Assembly (NCBI GenBank): GCA_030704615.1
Contig: CM060733.1
Coordinates: 72,168,001-72,232,000 of the forward strand
Length of the DNA: 64,000 nt
Origin: Takakia lepidozioides
Taxonomy: Eukaryota > Streptophyta > Takakiopsida > Takakiales > Takakiaceae
Direction of reading: 5' to 3'
The notes under the pieces were generated by a model, which ran no database searches, was not told where the DNA came from, and saw only the letters and a program-made list of their open reading frames with translations. The translations under genes and the position numbers were made by a program. Position 1 is the stretch's first letter. Each line of letters opens with the position of its first letter. Below, one piece after another: positions 54,121 to 64,000 of this stretch.

Positions 54121-55719
54121 GGGCTTCCAATTGTCCTCCGTAACTGCAACCTTAAGTCCAGTGGGCTTAGAGGTAGAGGACGCGTCCAGCGGTTGCTATG
54201 TTGCAACCTCTTGAGCAGTACTTCCTGCCTGCTCAGTCAATGACAAGGCCTCATCCTGCCCCGTCATCTCATCCTCGAGGACTTCCTCAACCCAAGAAAA
54301 ATCCCCAACCTCATCCATCACCGCCGCCTTGGCTGCCTGCAACTCCCTCTGAACCTTGAGCACCTCCCACGTGCGCCATGGATGTCTGCACCCCGTGGTC
54401 CTCACCGGCTCGCCCCCACTCACTGCCTGTACCATCTCGGTAGGCAGAGAGACCATCAAGGGAAGTGCATTCTGCACTCTACGTTGCTCAGCCGTAGCCA
54501 AGCTGATAATCCAGGTCAAGCAATTGAGATCCATTGCTTGCCCCAACACCTGACGACGTGATGCCTCAGAAAGAGATGGCACCGCCGTGGTCCCAGTGGA
54601 AAAACCCATAGCCCGCTCGTGCTCGTCAGCATTAGGCTCTATTTACTGCTGCAACTGAGCATCCCACAGGAGGCCAGGTCCACTATCCCGGAAAGCATGC
54701 AATCCTAGAAAGCTGAGCAGTGTAGGTAGTGTTGCTCCTGGTCGACCCACCTTGTTGACCACTGCCAAAGGCGAACGGTCATCGTGTCTCACACGCTAAG
54801 ACTGCCTCCCTGTGTCCAAAATGCTATCCACTGTGAGGTGTGCTGGCCGCTGCACCCCATCAAATGCACGCTTGAGCAGTGCAGGTGGCATCAAGTTAGT
54901 CCACCATAGCCGTGGGCGATGAGCCCGTGACCCCACTGCAGCTGCATCCAGCAACACTGCTGACCCAAGCCACGACCGGACTTGATGCACACTGGCTATC
55001 ACCCTGGCCCGAGAATCGCCCATCAGTGGCACATTCTCCAAAATGTATGCCGGAGATATAGCTTGATGAAGCTGTAAGTGGCACAAAACTCGCATCATCT
55101 CCCAAAACAGACCCGACCTCGAGTCTCGCAATCCATTGTCATGCCTAGCTGAGAAATGCCTTTGGCAAAGCCAACTTGCCACTACCAAGTGGATGGAGCC
55201 AACCCGCTCCAAATCTTGCGCCCCCAGCAAAGAAATGTGTGCTGGTAATGTCTGCTGGTATCCACGAACTGCAGACACCAACAACAACTCAGGGTACTGC
55301 TGTACCAACTGGGCAACATGGCATAGGAAGATGCGTCGTGCAGTCTCATCCCTCTCCAAATACAAGTAACGCCGAACTCATACACCTGCCTGTAGCACAG
55401 CAGCCAATCCGGTGCTGATCCCGGCCAAACAAGTTGAGAAGACAAATGCCTTCATCCGGATACTGCCACACAATCGGTGTGGTATCCAATGGTGACAACT
55501 AAGGTGGTCCTGGTATAATTCCCGCACTCTCCTCCTCTCCTGATGGTACAAAAGCCTCTACCCAGGCTTGTTGCACCCGCCGAAAAGCAACCCGTTGCAA
55601 ATCTTTGCTCGTGCCCCACAGTGGGGTGTGAGCAATCATGACAGGCAATTCCGCCGTGCCATGCATGTCATCATGCTCTGCTGCAGGTGGCACATCCTCT
55701 CTATGGGCATTGCCCTCCA
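54121..55719 (-). mobile_element. Gypsy DNMT element copy 3, downstream part
   Basis: Matches copy 2 from 44,517 to about 46,100 on the minus strand. It begins abruptly at about 54,121, within the start of the RT region, so RT and the rest are deleted. It keeps the UAG (54,197-54,199) and motif IX/X (MGFSTGTT, GQAMDLN). The other part of the copy resumes at 63,321 on the far side of the 7.6-kb insertion. Confidence 0.9.
54196..55700 (-). pseudogene. DNMT of copy 3, catalytic motif lost
   Basis: The frame 55,365-54,796 keeps ENVPLMGDSRARV and HRPRLWWTN, but motif IV is SWLCQRHF instead of GWPCQGHS (Pro to Leu before the Cys, other changes around it). Extra faults are a stop between motif II and the preceding segment near 55,380, a stop near 54,790 and TAA at about 54,643 just before the PNADE segment. 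The run of C at about 54,690 is intact here, unlike in copy 2. Not functional. Confidence 0.85.
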
Positions 55720-55724
55720 CAACG

Positions 55725-55870
55725 ACGCAATGGCGTGAGCGCGCGAGCGTACGCTCACGCCAGCTGACGTGGCGTGAGCCTACACACACGCTGACGTGGC
55801 GTGAGCGTCATGTCAGCATGTTGATGTGGCGGTAAATGATGACGTGGCACTATCCGTCATCTGCCACGTT
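55725..55870. repeat. Left subterminal repeats of the insertion
   Basis: Gacgtggcgtgagc at about 55,768 and 55,793, gacgtggcact at about 55,841 and an inverted cgctcacgccagc at about 55,751. Similar words occur at 63,276-63,310. These may be transposase-binding sites. Confidence 0.6.
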
Positions 55871-56325
55871 AGCATTAACATGCGCCGCCTATAACCGTGG
55901 ATGGTCCTATGACCGTGGAATTAATGCAGGGAATCTTGCCTAAATAGAATCAAGACAAGCGTTGAGGCCTACAATTGCAGCATCCAACATTGTGCAATTA
56001 CAAATGCTTGTTTCACTTTTACAATTACGAGGACGAAAAAATATCCTCACAAAGTGTGCGCCATAAAGGCTGCCACGGGAAGACCTTCCTCCCTCCTCAA
56101 ATAACAATGAGAGTTAGGATCATCTTCAAAAGATGATTGTAGTGCATAGCGATAGCAAGACATGTAGACTTCAAACGGTGCAATGACAAATATGCACTAC
56201 CTAAAAGTTGTCACTCAGAGCTCACTCCGTATAGTTGGAGGCCATATCATTGCACCGCCGACGAATTGATGTGAATTACACATTTCAAATCATGGTCATC
56301 CACATACCACATTGCATAGTTGATG
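55871..56325. other. Non-coding end of the insertion
   Basis: No frame or repeat of note between the left subterminal repeats and the stop of the SWIM gene. Confidence 0.4.
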
Positions 56326-58765
56326 CTACCCATGTGTTGTATCCCGCTGCAAAAGAGTATCGACCTCGTTGAAACTCATAGTGGCCTGGTGAATGAAGTT
56401 GTCACGTTTGGGATCGCAAACCATCCTCTTCAAAAATATGAAATACAAATGTTTGTAGGGTATGAATTTACCTCTCTTGCACAAACTGGTTGATAGCATA
56501 TTCACAAAATCAGGACATGTGCAATTGGGGAAATTGGAAACCGTGATGTCGTAGGTCCTGTCATGAACAGCAGATGTGGAAGTGATGATTGTGAATACCC
56601 GACCATATCTTGGATCGGGTACTTCCGTGGTGCTTCCAACACGAGCTTGGAGCATTCTTGCGGACTCCACTTTGCCAAAGTGTTCAGTGGTTGGAGGGAA
56701 ACGCCGAACGAGCTTTCCATCTCGTTTGGTTGGCCACAAGTCAGGATTTGCCGGGGGGACCCGGGAGGACGCAGAAGTAGTAGCACATGCATGGAGTTGG
56801 GGTTGTCTCGCAAGGGAAAAACCTGCCTCCTCCAGCATTTCAATCTCCTGAAAGCTGAGATGTGTTCCCACCTTCACGGGCCAAACGGTTGGAGGAGATG
56901 GCTTCATCACTACGGAAGGACGCACAGTTCCATGCACACATCTGACACAATCATCTGCGCAGAACCAAAACTTGTGGTTCTTGGCTTCTGGTTGACCGTA
57001 TGGACGCATCAAGCCCGTGAAAGTCGGAGCAGGAGTTCGGGCACCACCTCTGGATATAGATGAAGTGCACTTCTCGAAATTAGTTGCCCTGATCGCTGTA
57101 CATTTCACACGAGACCCTACACTTGTGCGTTCTATGTGCCAAACGTGGTCAGGGCATGCGGACTCAAGCACATCAAGGGGGTTGTTTCTCTCCTGCACCA
57201 TTTCAGTGGCACTGTTTGATGCTGGAGCTTGCCGTCGTGTTGGAGGTTCCTCCACAATGGAGGTTCCGGACATGGAGCTGTCATGCAGGGGAACACGAGG
57301 CTTTGAGAAGTTATCACAGTCTGCCCTATGGGAATCTGAATCCGAACCAGGTGGAGTGTTCAATTTCCTCTTACAGGAGCCGAATCTCTCCTCCCCTTCA
57401 AGATGTGGAACTCTAGAAACAAGTGGCGTTCCCTGGGCATACATGCTCACCGCCCGTGCTATCTTGATTGGATCCCCAGATCTGTTTGTAGCACGCAACA
57501 TCAACTCCCATTTGTCCGGATCCTTGCCACCAACCCCACCTCGTAAGAAATCACGGTATCGGGTTTGTTGTTGCAAGGCACGTATCAAATCATCTGTTGT
57601 TGCCACATACAAATCCCGACCTCGTTTCCCAGACTGCTGCAACCATGCGTTGTGCACAGTTTCTGCCAAATTGCAAGATGGCATGTCCGCCATTTCCTCA
57701 ATGGACATGTTCTGCAAAGTGCAGAACCACACTTCAAAACAGTGAACAGAAAACAACATAAAGAAAGCAATGACACAATAAAATGGAAAGCAAATGTATG
57801 AAAAAGCAATAAATATAAGCCTCGTACCAATGGCATGGCTGCTCCCCACTGTCTATACCGGAAGTGCCAAAACGCCAGCCAATCTTCCAATGCTCTCATA
57901 CTCTCAAGTGATGCAGCTCCAGAAGAGAACCACCAGGCACGAATTGTCTGGAACAAAGTGTCCGCCTCCTTCATTGTTCTAGCATCTTTGTACTCTTTGC
58001 ACAATTTACGGTGCTGAGTCTGCATCTCTGGTTTGATGTTCGACTTTGTATGTTTTTCCAGAGATTGTGTCCAATGGAATAGACATGTACGCTCTCTTCC
58101 TCGCATTGGAACTTTTGGGTCGCCCGATCCAAAGACAATACGAACAGCATTGAAATTTGCTTGAGCACTATCCGCCATGAAACCTGCGAAATTTGGAGAT
58201 GGCAGCCCATGACACCTGCTTCAAAGATTCCCAATCAATTCCCCGCAACTCACTTTTGAATCCAGTCATTCCTCCCATCGCCCGCAATTTTGGAATGACA
58301 CTACAAATCTCTTCTTCATCAGCTTCTCCAACCACAGTAGGAAGGACTGGATTTGGAATTTCACTTATGTCATCATCGGAAGAATCCGAAAGCTCAACGA
58401 TTGGAGTGGAGGACGTCTGTTCTTATTTCACCACCACCTCCCTCTTGTCTTCAACGATCGAAGCAGCAGTCCCGGGCGTCACATATGACCCAAGGGACTT
58501 TCGCCGAGGCTCTCCAAGTACTCTGTATCGACCAGGACGCACTCTCCACTGGCTGATATGAGCCGTCTCATCACGGTTTTGGAAAGAGTATTTCAACAAC
58601 TTCCCTTTAAGATTGTACACCTCTTTCTCCAAAAAGATGGAGCCATTCTGCAGCTAAAAACAGGTAGCCAAGACATGTTCCAGAACAATTGCAAATCCAT
58701 TGTCAAGGACTTCCTGGGAGAACGGCACTGGTTTGTCGTCAGAGAAGAACTCCGCTTCAGATGAA
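56326..58765 (-). pseudogene. Mutator-like transposase remnant with SWIM zinc finger
   Basis: Start at 58,765 (MASSEAEFFSDDKPVPFSQE). An in-frame TAG near 58,650 and TAA near 58,422 interrupt the N-terminal part. After a phase change near 58,195 the frame reads FMADSAQANFNAVRIVFG (second acidic site of MULE cores) and CLFHWTQSLEKH, then FWHFRYRQWGAAMPL. An intron fits at 57,827-57,712 (GTACGAGG...TTTGCAG, phase 0). Exon two runs to 56,326 with a SWIM-type finger near its end: CTCPDF, then CKRGKFIPYKH. The segment that should carry the first catalytic Asp is missing, so the core is incomplete. Transposase origin is inferred from the MADS/FHW pattern plus SWIM. The long C-terminal exon is intact. 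Confidence 0.6.
57712..57827 (-). other. Intron of the SWIM gene
   Basis: Minus-strand GT at 57,827 and AG at 57,712. Removing it joins AAMPL to NMSIEEMAD in phase. It is T-rich as plant introns are. Confidence 0.65.
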
Positions 58766-59618
58766 GCCATCTTCCTTCCTCGCGTACGTTTGTACCTTGC
58801 TATCGCAGATCTACTGTGTAAATCGGTTTACTGATGTCTCCAGAACACAGTTGAAGAATGAGCAGAGAATATGGCGGAGAAAGCTCAGACAACGACTGTG
58901 CATATTATGTTATTCTTTCCAGATATGCAGCCGTCCATTTTAATTACTTTTCTTGTGGGCCCAGTGGTCAGAGTATCCCTAGGAGCAGTGTCGGCAGTTA
59001 AAAAACCGTTAACCGAACTCATCAATAAACCCAATAACAAAGCCGACTTCCTGGAAGCATGCCACATGATCTGAGGATGGGATTGCAGATTAAGTAAATG
59101 TATCTTTATACTACTACCATGATCATGCGCACCTGGAAAGTTCCAAATGCGAAACGAATGTGGGGTGGCTAACAAGGATGACCGTGTTATGATATTCCAA
59201 GATTTGTCATCAAACTCTCGTTCATTTACATTTATTTGTGTAAGACTGTGTGCCAAGATTTCTGGTTCGCTGTTATTTTTAAATATTGAAACCGTTCTAA
59301 TAAAGAACACCGCCGTTTATTTTGGGCGACACACGTCAGACATCCATAACTGAATACGAACACTGTACACCAATTGCTGGCATGTGCACTAATAGGGAAC
59401 GACTATGTGTAACGGTCACGCGAGAGGGAATCCATATTTCTAGAGACAACGCAAGAACGCAGGCAATCCCGCAAGAAATCGGGAGTCCTGCGTTTTTCTA
59501 CTTTTCGCGCGCTTAGAGAGAGAGTGGTAGTCAAGCTGAGAGGGTTCCTTCTACAATACGAAGAGAAGAAAGTCTCTTTATTTTACTTCCCTTAGAGAGA
59601 GACGCAGAGCAAGAGCAA
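58766..59618. promoter_or_regulatory. Divergent intergenic region of the insertion
   Basis: About 850 bp separating the starts of the minus-strand SWIM gene and the plus-strand ParB-like gene. It would have to hold both promoters. No clear TATA box was picked out. A cttagagagagagtgg and cccttagagagagacgc pair occurs at 59,513 and 59,588. Confidence 0.4.
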
Positions 59619-62338
59619 ATGACGAGGCGTCGTTTGTTGGAGAACACAGGCCAAGGCAGCAGGTGAACGCGAAGACTGATTCAGAAGAGCAAACGGAGAC
59701 TGAGGCAGCGGCTGTGACACAGTCGGCGATAAGATGCCAGCCTGTGGAGGCAGAGATAATTTCGTAGGACACTGAAGGAGGTGAAGCACGCGGAACGCCG
59801 AACCGGGAGAAGGGTCTAGAAACCCTAGAGCAGACAGAAATTCCAGCAGATGTGAGAGGGAAGAGGAAAGTTGCAGAAGGGGATCCAATTTCAAAACCTA
59901 AGAAGGCGCCAGTAAGTTTTATCTAACTTACATTCATTGTTGAAGATATGCGTAGAGATTGAGTGGAATGTCCTAGACAGGGATTGTCGCTACCGACCAT
60001 CACAAAGGTGATTTGCTTCTACTCTCCTCTGCTAAGGGTTTACCGCACAATGAGTGGGTGACTATCGATACAGTCATTCACTGTTGTTCAGATCATACAG
60101 TCTGTCTGATTGTCTTTCAAGGAGTCCTTCCTCTTCCCTTCTTTTAGCAGGAACTACTGAATTGCGAGCGTCGTTAACGCCATTCGATTCTCCTCATGAG
60201 ATTTATGTACCTATGTGTTTGAAGAGAGAGTGAGGGTCGGCATACCGTCAATCATCGTTGTTCAGACCATACAGTCTGTCTGATTGCCTTTCAAGCAGTC
60301 CTTCCTCTTCCCATGCTGGCGACGGTAATCACAGTGGAGTCAATCTGAATAATCTTCACTTACTGTCCGCCCTAAACTATACTGAATGTCGTTGCCGCCA
60401 ATCATTTGCACATAGATGTCATTACACAACACCGATCCGGCAGGTCGTTATCTTTTGTGATTGTCGTTAACGCCGTTCGCTATCGCGCTCTCGCTTTTTT
60501 TTGAATACGGCAGTATCAGCTTTGCTTGTGTAGATTGTGCTGAATTGTTTCACACCATTCATAGTGAGTTTCTTTGAGACAGAGTGATGGTCGTTACCGA
60601 AGCCTAGCGATGTCGTTTCCAGGATCCAAAACCATTGCCTCCACAGCAACGTGCTTGTCTTTGTCTTTCGCACTATTTGCAAATTACTCAATCAGAACTG
60701 AATGGCATCATGCAGAAAACTGTGAGGTCGAAGCCTACAGGATCAGAGGGGAAAGGATCTGGAGATGGGGACGAGTCCGCAAAAAGCTCAGAGAATACAG
60801 ATGAAGCAGATGAATCTGAAGTGCACTACCTTGACAAGGTGAAAGAACTCATGTCATTCCAGAAGGTAAACTCTCAGGAAGTTATATGGGACATGCTCGT
60901 ATCTGGAGGGCGTCTGGACATCCCTCTGTGCCGGATGATATCAATGCCTGTTGTGCGTCCACCTCTTTCCCATGACATAACAAAATTGGAGAGTGATTTT
61001 GTGCATGGATATAGACTTGGTGCACAAGTTTTTTATGTGTCACTGACGGATATAAATGGGAAAAGCACATTAGTGTCTCCAGAGATCAGTGATAACTGGG
61101 ATGAGTGCTGGAAAGATGCCAATGAGGAGTTCGAGCTGGGCCTCATGATGGGAAAGAACACCCAGCAATTCTGCAACCACATGTTCTACGTCTGGGACGG
61201 CAACCACCGATTGCTGGCATGGATGGGATACATTCAGAAACTATGCACGACGTGAACAAGTAAGTCATCCAGGAGATTTCATTCCCTCTGTAGTGTCTTA
61301 TTAATCCTCAAAAAGCAGTGTTAAGGAATGCAATGTTTCCAATGTTTTTGCAGATCGACAGAGAAATCGCATGTGACAACAAGCTTGGTTCACACACTTT
61401 TCCGAATTCAGAGGATTGGTCTGATGAAGCTAGATGATTTTTGGACAGTACTACCACCCAATATCATCAAGAAGTGCGAAACAGGAAGAGCTGCAGGCAC
61501 TTGGTATTCTTTGACACGAGAGACGTTTCTGGAGTACATGTATGCGGTAAGCCCGAGTCTGTACTCTGTTTACTTTTCGAATACATGTTTGTAGTCCCTT
61601 CGGAGCTAATCACTACTTGAATCAATGCAGCAAGAACTGGCAGAGCAGCTGAGAAGGGAAAAATCCGAATATTACCGCACTACCCCAGAGGAACTAAGGA
61701 CATCAAAGGGTGTGGAAGCTGCAATAAAAGGAGTTTGAAATGCGAAGAACCAAATTGATGTCCGCCTTCGAAAGCAGCTTAGAATGGTAGATCCTGGACT
61801 TGGTCCTGAGTTCCTTCAGCAGATCAAAACACACTATGACAAGCATGTGCATCCGGAGATGCAGCAGGAGAAATTGCACCGGCTGGCCATATCGATGGTC
61901 GACCCACAAACAAAAATAAGGTGGCTGGAGATATGGAACTCAGATCAAACAGTAAAGGACTTGAATCAGTTCCCAAAGAGCACCATACAGCCTGGCACAA
62001 AGGTGGAAGGAATCAGTGATTTGGTGTTTGATAACTGGCTCCACAAGGCTACATTTTGAAGTTAGGTGTGTATTCAAACATGCCGTTTTCTTCTCTTCAA
62101 GTATGTGATGAGTATCTTATTGCAATTCTGACAAATATATTATTTGCAGCTCGAAAAGCGCGCCGTCATTGTACTGGATCAGACTTTGAAGGACCTGAAC
62201 ATTTCGATTGTTTCCCCTCCCCAAATGTCATTGGAGGCATACATAAGGAAGTGGAGAGGTCTCACCTGGAGATACTGTTTTTTCCGGGAGTTCTCCAAAG
62301 ATGGTAACATTTTACGGTCCAACGACTTTGATAGTTAG
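59619..62338 (+). pseudogene. Multi-exon gene with ParB-like DGNHR motif, lightly decayed
   Basis: Five exons can be traced. Exon 1 (59,619-59,911) is charged, with a basic RGKRKVAEGD...KPKK patch that may be a nuclear signal; it has TGA at 59,664 and TAG at 59,765. Exon 2 (60,716-61,259) has an acidic linker, HYLDKVKELMSFQ, SGGRLDIPLCRMISMPVV and VWDGNHRLLAWMGYI, which resembles the catalytic DGxHR loop of ParB/sulfiredoxin-fold proteins. Exon 3 is 61,354-61,546 and joins in phase as MHDVNK-STEKSHVTTSLV after one frame change near 61,236. Exon 4 starts 61,631 (TGA at 61,736), exon 5 is 62,150-62,338. Splice phases agree at three junctions. The family is unknown to me; a partner of the transposase is possible. 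Confidence 0.55.
59912..60715 (+). other. Intron 1 of the ParB-like gene, with internal repeats
   Basis: GTAAGT donor and TGCAG acceptor keep phase 0. A ~187-bp tandem duplication lies inside: catacagtctgtctgattg at about 60,094 and 60,281, each followed by ctttcaagNagtccttcctc. It also holds gtcgttaacgccattcg (60,168) and gtcgttaacgccgttcg (60,463), half-copies of the hairpin word found at 62.4-62.9 kb. Confidence 0.55.
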
Positions 62339-62458
62339 GTTGGAGGAGAGTGGGCCATGATGCAAGTTGTGTACAGGTGCAATGTCATACTTGAAACTCT
62401 ACTGCTTTTTTTGGGAAAAAATGTGGCTTCATAAGGATTGCAATCATAGATCCAGATT

Positions 62459-62912
62459 GAATGTCGTTGACAACATTCACTTCTTTGTCTGAGTCATTCT
62501 TAAGCGAGTATATGAATTCACCTGGTTAGGATCTAAGGGTGTAATTATAGTGTCCCTGATTAGAATTGATAATGTCCTTGAATGGCGTTGATGACATTCA
62601 CATCCGGAGTTGTTGAGAGGTCCTCAGAGTTATGTAAATTTTTGTAATGTCCATAGAGGTTACAGTGAGGGTTCCTCACTTCATATTGCTGAACGTCAAT
62701 GCAGACATTCAGTTATTCTGCATTGTTTTTGCCTCTTGCGAGGAATCTGGAGGCTTGATAAGCTCTGTTATGAGAAATCCAAAGTGAATGTCGTTGACGA
62801 CATTCACTTCTGTGTCTGTATTATTCAACAGCGACAATTTGAATTTACATGGATTGGGAGCTAAGTAATTGGTTCCTTGTTGGTATTGTTGTGAATGGCG
62901 TTGACGCCATTC
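62459..62912 (+). repeat. Four hairpin words in a ~320-bp tandem duplication
   Basis: Twenty-base words gaatgNcgttgaNNNcattc at 62,459-62,478, 62,580-62,599, 62,786-62,805 and 62,893-62,912. Two are perfect 8-bp stems with a TTGA loop (GAATGTCG/CGACATTC and GAATGGCG/CGCCATTC). The first two and the last two belong to a duplicated unit of about 320 bp. Confidence 0.8.
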
Positions 62913-63184
62913 ACATACAGTGTTGTTGTGAGGTCCTCAGTGATATGTTCGTTATGAATGTGCATTGAGTTTTCCTGGAGGGTTCCTTACTCGAGTTTAT
63001 GATTTCCATCTTGTGATTTTGCTTCATTTGAGGAATAATTAGGCTTGATTAGTGAATGTCCATCCCTCATTCATCCTTCTACATTCATTTTTCACACTCA
63101 TCCATATGTTTATCATCCAACTGTACATTCATCCATCCTTTATTCAATGCCTTTTATTATGTCGTCCAGCTTGTTTCCGCGGTT

Positions 63185-63320
63185 AAGGGTGCCAATCCGC
63201 GGGAATACACTCCACTTCTTTCTGGGCGCGTGGTAACGCGGCCTTCATGTGTGATGACATGGAGTGAGCCCCGTGACGTGGCATTTGCACAAGGTGACGT
63301 GGCGTGAGCGCAGTTGTGCT
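63185..63320. repeat. Right subterminal repeats of the insertion
   Basis: Gtgacgtggcatt at about 63,271 and gtgacgtggcgtgagcgcag at about 63,294, in the same orientation as the left-end words. The last bases cagttgtgct precede CCCTCCA. Confidence 0.6.
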
Positions 63321-64000
63321 CCCTCCAACAGCTCTCCAGGCCAACTCACTGCAGGTGAATGCTGCTAGTGTCGGCATCTTGCCCCGCTGGACAACCACAA
63401 CTCCCCCAATGAATATCACAGGGAGCTACACACGCCGGCCCTCCCCTAACTGCCATCCAGGCCTATAGGAGGCTGTCTCCTCCCAAAAATCCAGGGTGAA
63501 GCCCATGGGGTACAACACTGCCCTACCAACTATGACATCGTAAGAGACCGCATCTGTCACAATGGCCTTGGCTCTCATCACTGAGCCATCTGTTGGATGA
63601 TCCGGCTGTAGTCTGATAGCCAACTCATGCCGTGTCATGCCCCGAGCCTGCTCCGATCCTCCCATTGACGTCTGTATATGGAAAGGACAAGGCTCCATGT
63701 CCGCCTCCGTGAGGCCCAAGCTTGCATGCAGCTCTGCCCATCATCAGTGGCTGAGCTCCCGAGTCCAACAAGACTCGCAGTGGCTGGTATCTCTTGCATG
63801 CCGGTCCACTCAAATAGAAGATGTCATCCTGGTTGTCTAACATGACAACTTCAGGTGTCACCATGGCGCGCTCAATGGCTGGCCTAGCTGGCAGCTCCGC
63901 CAACCCGGCAGCTGCAGCTTGCCATGGCGCCGCCGTGGCAGTCTTGACCCTCAAATCCAAGGATCCCTTCGGCACTACACCTCCCACTATCTCCGCAGAA
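63321..64000 (-). mobile_element. Gypsy DNMT element copy 3, upstream part (runs off window)
   Basis: The minus strand reads the linker and retropepsin: RVKTATAAPWQAAAAGLAEL, PLRVLLDSGAQP, then after a frame change near 63,730 GLTEADMEPCPF and SYDVIVGRAVLYPMGF, then QRGKMPTLAAFT at about 63,370, where the insertion begins. Equivalent to copy 2 about 46,100-46,780. Gag and the 5' terminal repeat would lie beyond 64,000. Confidence 0.9.

Larger units (their letters stand above)
55720..63320. mobile_element. 7.6-kb insertion with two divergent genes, nested in copy 3
   Basis: The retroelement reading is interrupted in the LLEGNAH region: right part ends ...gagctgttggaggg (minus) at 63,321, left part resumes ggagggcaatgcc at 55,719. 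CCCTCCA (plus strand) occurs at both borders, 55,713-55,719 and 63,321-63,327, with up to 10 imperfect bases, compatible with the 8-10 bp duplication of Mutator-like elements. Both ends carry copies of gacgtggcgtgagc, and an inverted cgctcacgcca lies near each end. Inside are a SWIM/transposase-like gene (minus) and a ParB-like-motif gene (plus), divergent around 58.8-59.6 kb. Confidence 0.75.

Noticed and set aside
56563-57745. Plus-strand frames of 166-242 codons
   Set aside because: Antisense to the long intact SWIM exon, which has a supported intron and zinc-finger motif.

Overview
This window looks like repeat-rich nuclear DNA from a streptophyte plant, most likely a seed-free land plant or a close algal relative. 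It holds long arrays of PLS-type pentatricopeptide repeats (PPR) with recognisable DYW ends, pieces of organellar single-stranded-DNA-binding (OSB) genes, GT-AG introns, and Ty3/Gypsy, MITE and Mutator-like transposon sequence. No tRNA, rRNA or clearly intact housekeeping gene was found. Species cannot be fixed from sequence alone.

Layout. 1-3.8 kb: unassigned DNA with one exon-sized remnant of ADP-glucose pyrophosphorylase small subunit and a short tandem repeat. 3.78-7.3 kb: truncated, internally rearranged copy 1 (minus strand) of an unusual Gypsy element. 7.9-8.8 kb: a transposon-type Cys/His-rich ORF fused at its 3' end to PPR sequence. 8.8-18.1 kb: two decayed PPR-DYW genes (plus strand), the first containing a tandem duplication and inserted OSB pieces. 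18.4-21.9 kb: unassigned ORF pieces, a Ulp1-protease fragment, a dispersed repeat and a PPR4-like fragment. 22.0-30.6 kb: minus-strand PPR pseudogenes interleaved with OSB exon fragments. 31.6-39.0 kb: mostly unassigned. 39.05-39.57 kb: Ulp1-like protease. 39.96-40.34 kb: MITE with perfect 27-bp terminal inverted repeats. 40.49-50.76 kb: nearly complete copy 2 of the Gypsy element. 52.0-52.5 kb: PPR scrap. 54.1-64.0 kb: copy 3 of the Gypsy element, split by a ~7.6-kb insertion (55,720-63,320) that carries a SWIM/transposase-like gene on the minus strand and a multi-exon gene with a ParB-like DGNHR motif on the plus strand.

The most notable system is the Gypsy element. Its order is Gag (two CCHC knuckles) - retropepsin - C5 cytosine DNA methyltransferase (motifs I, II, IV, VI, VIII and IX/X) - in-frame UAG - reverse transcriptase - RNase H - integrase - C-terminal PHD finger. 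One element thus encodes both a DNA-methylation writer and a putative histone-tail reader. Methyltransferases in charophyte and dinoflagellate retrotransposons have been reported (de Mendoza and colleagues 2018, from memory); the PHD tail, the UAG in a CAR-YYA-like readthrough context, the minisatellite leader and the odd terminal-repeat order are the points I would follow up. Copy 2 is young (about 3 differences in 326 bp between terminal repeats), and its frame breaks are all single-base changes in or beside short runs of one base.
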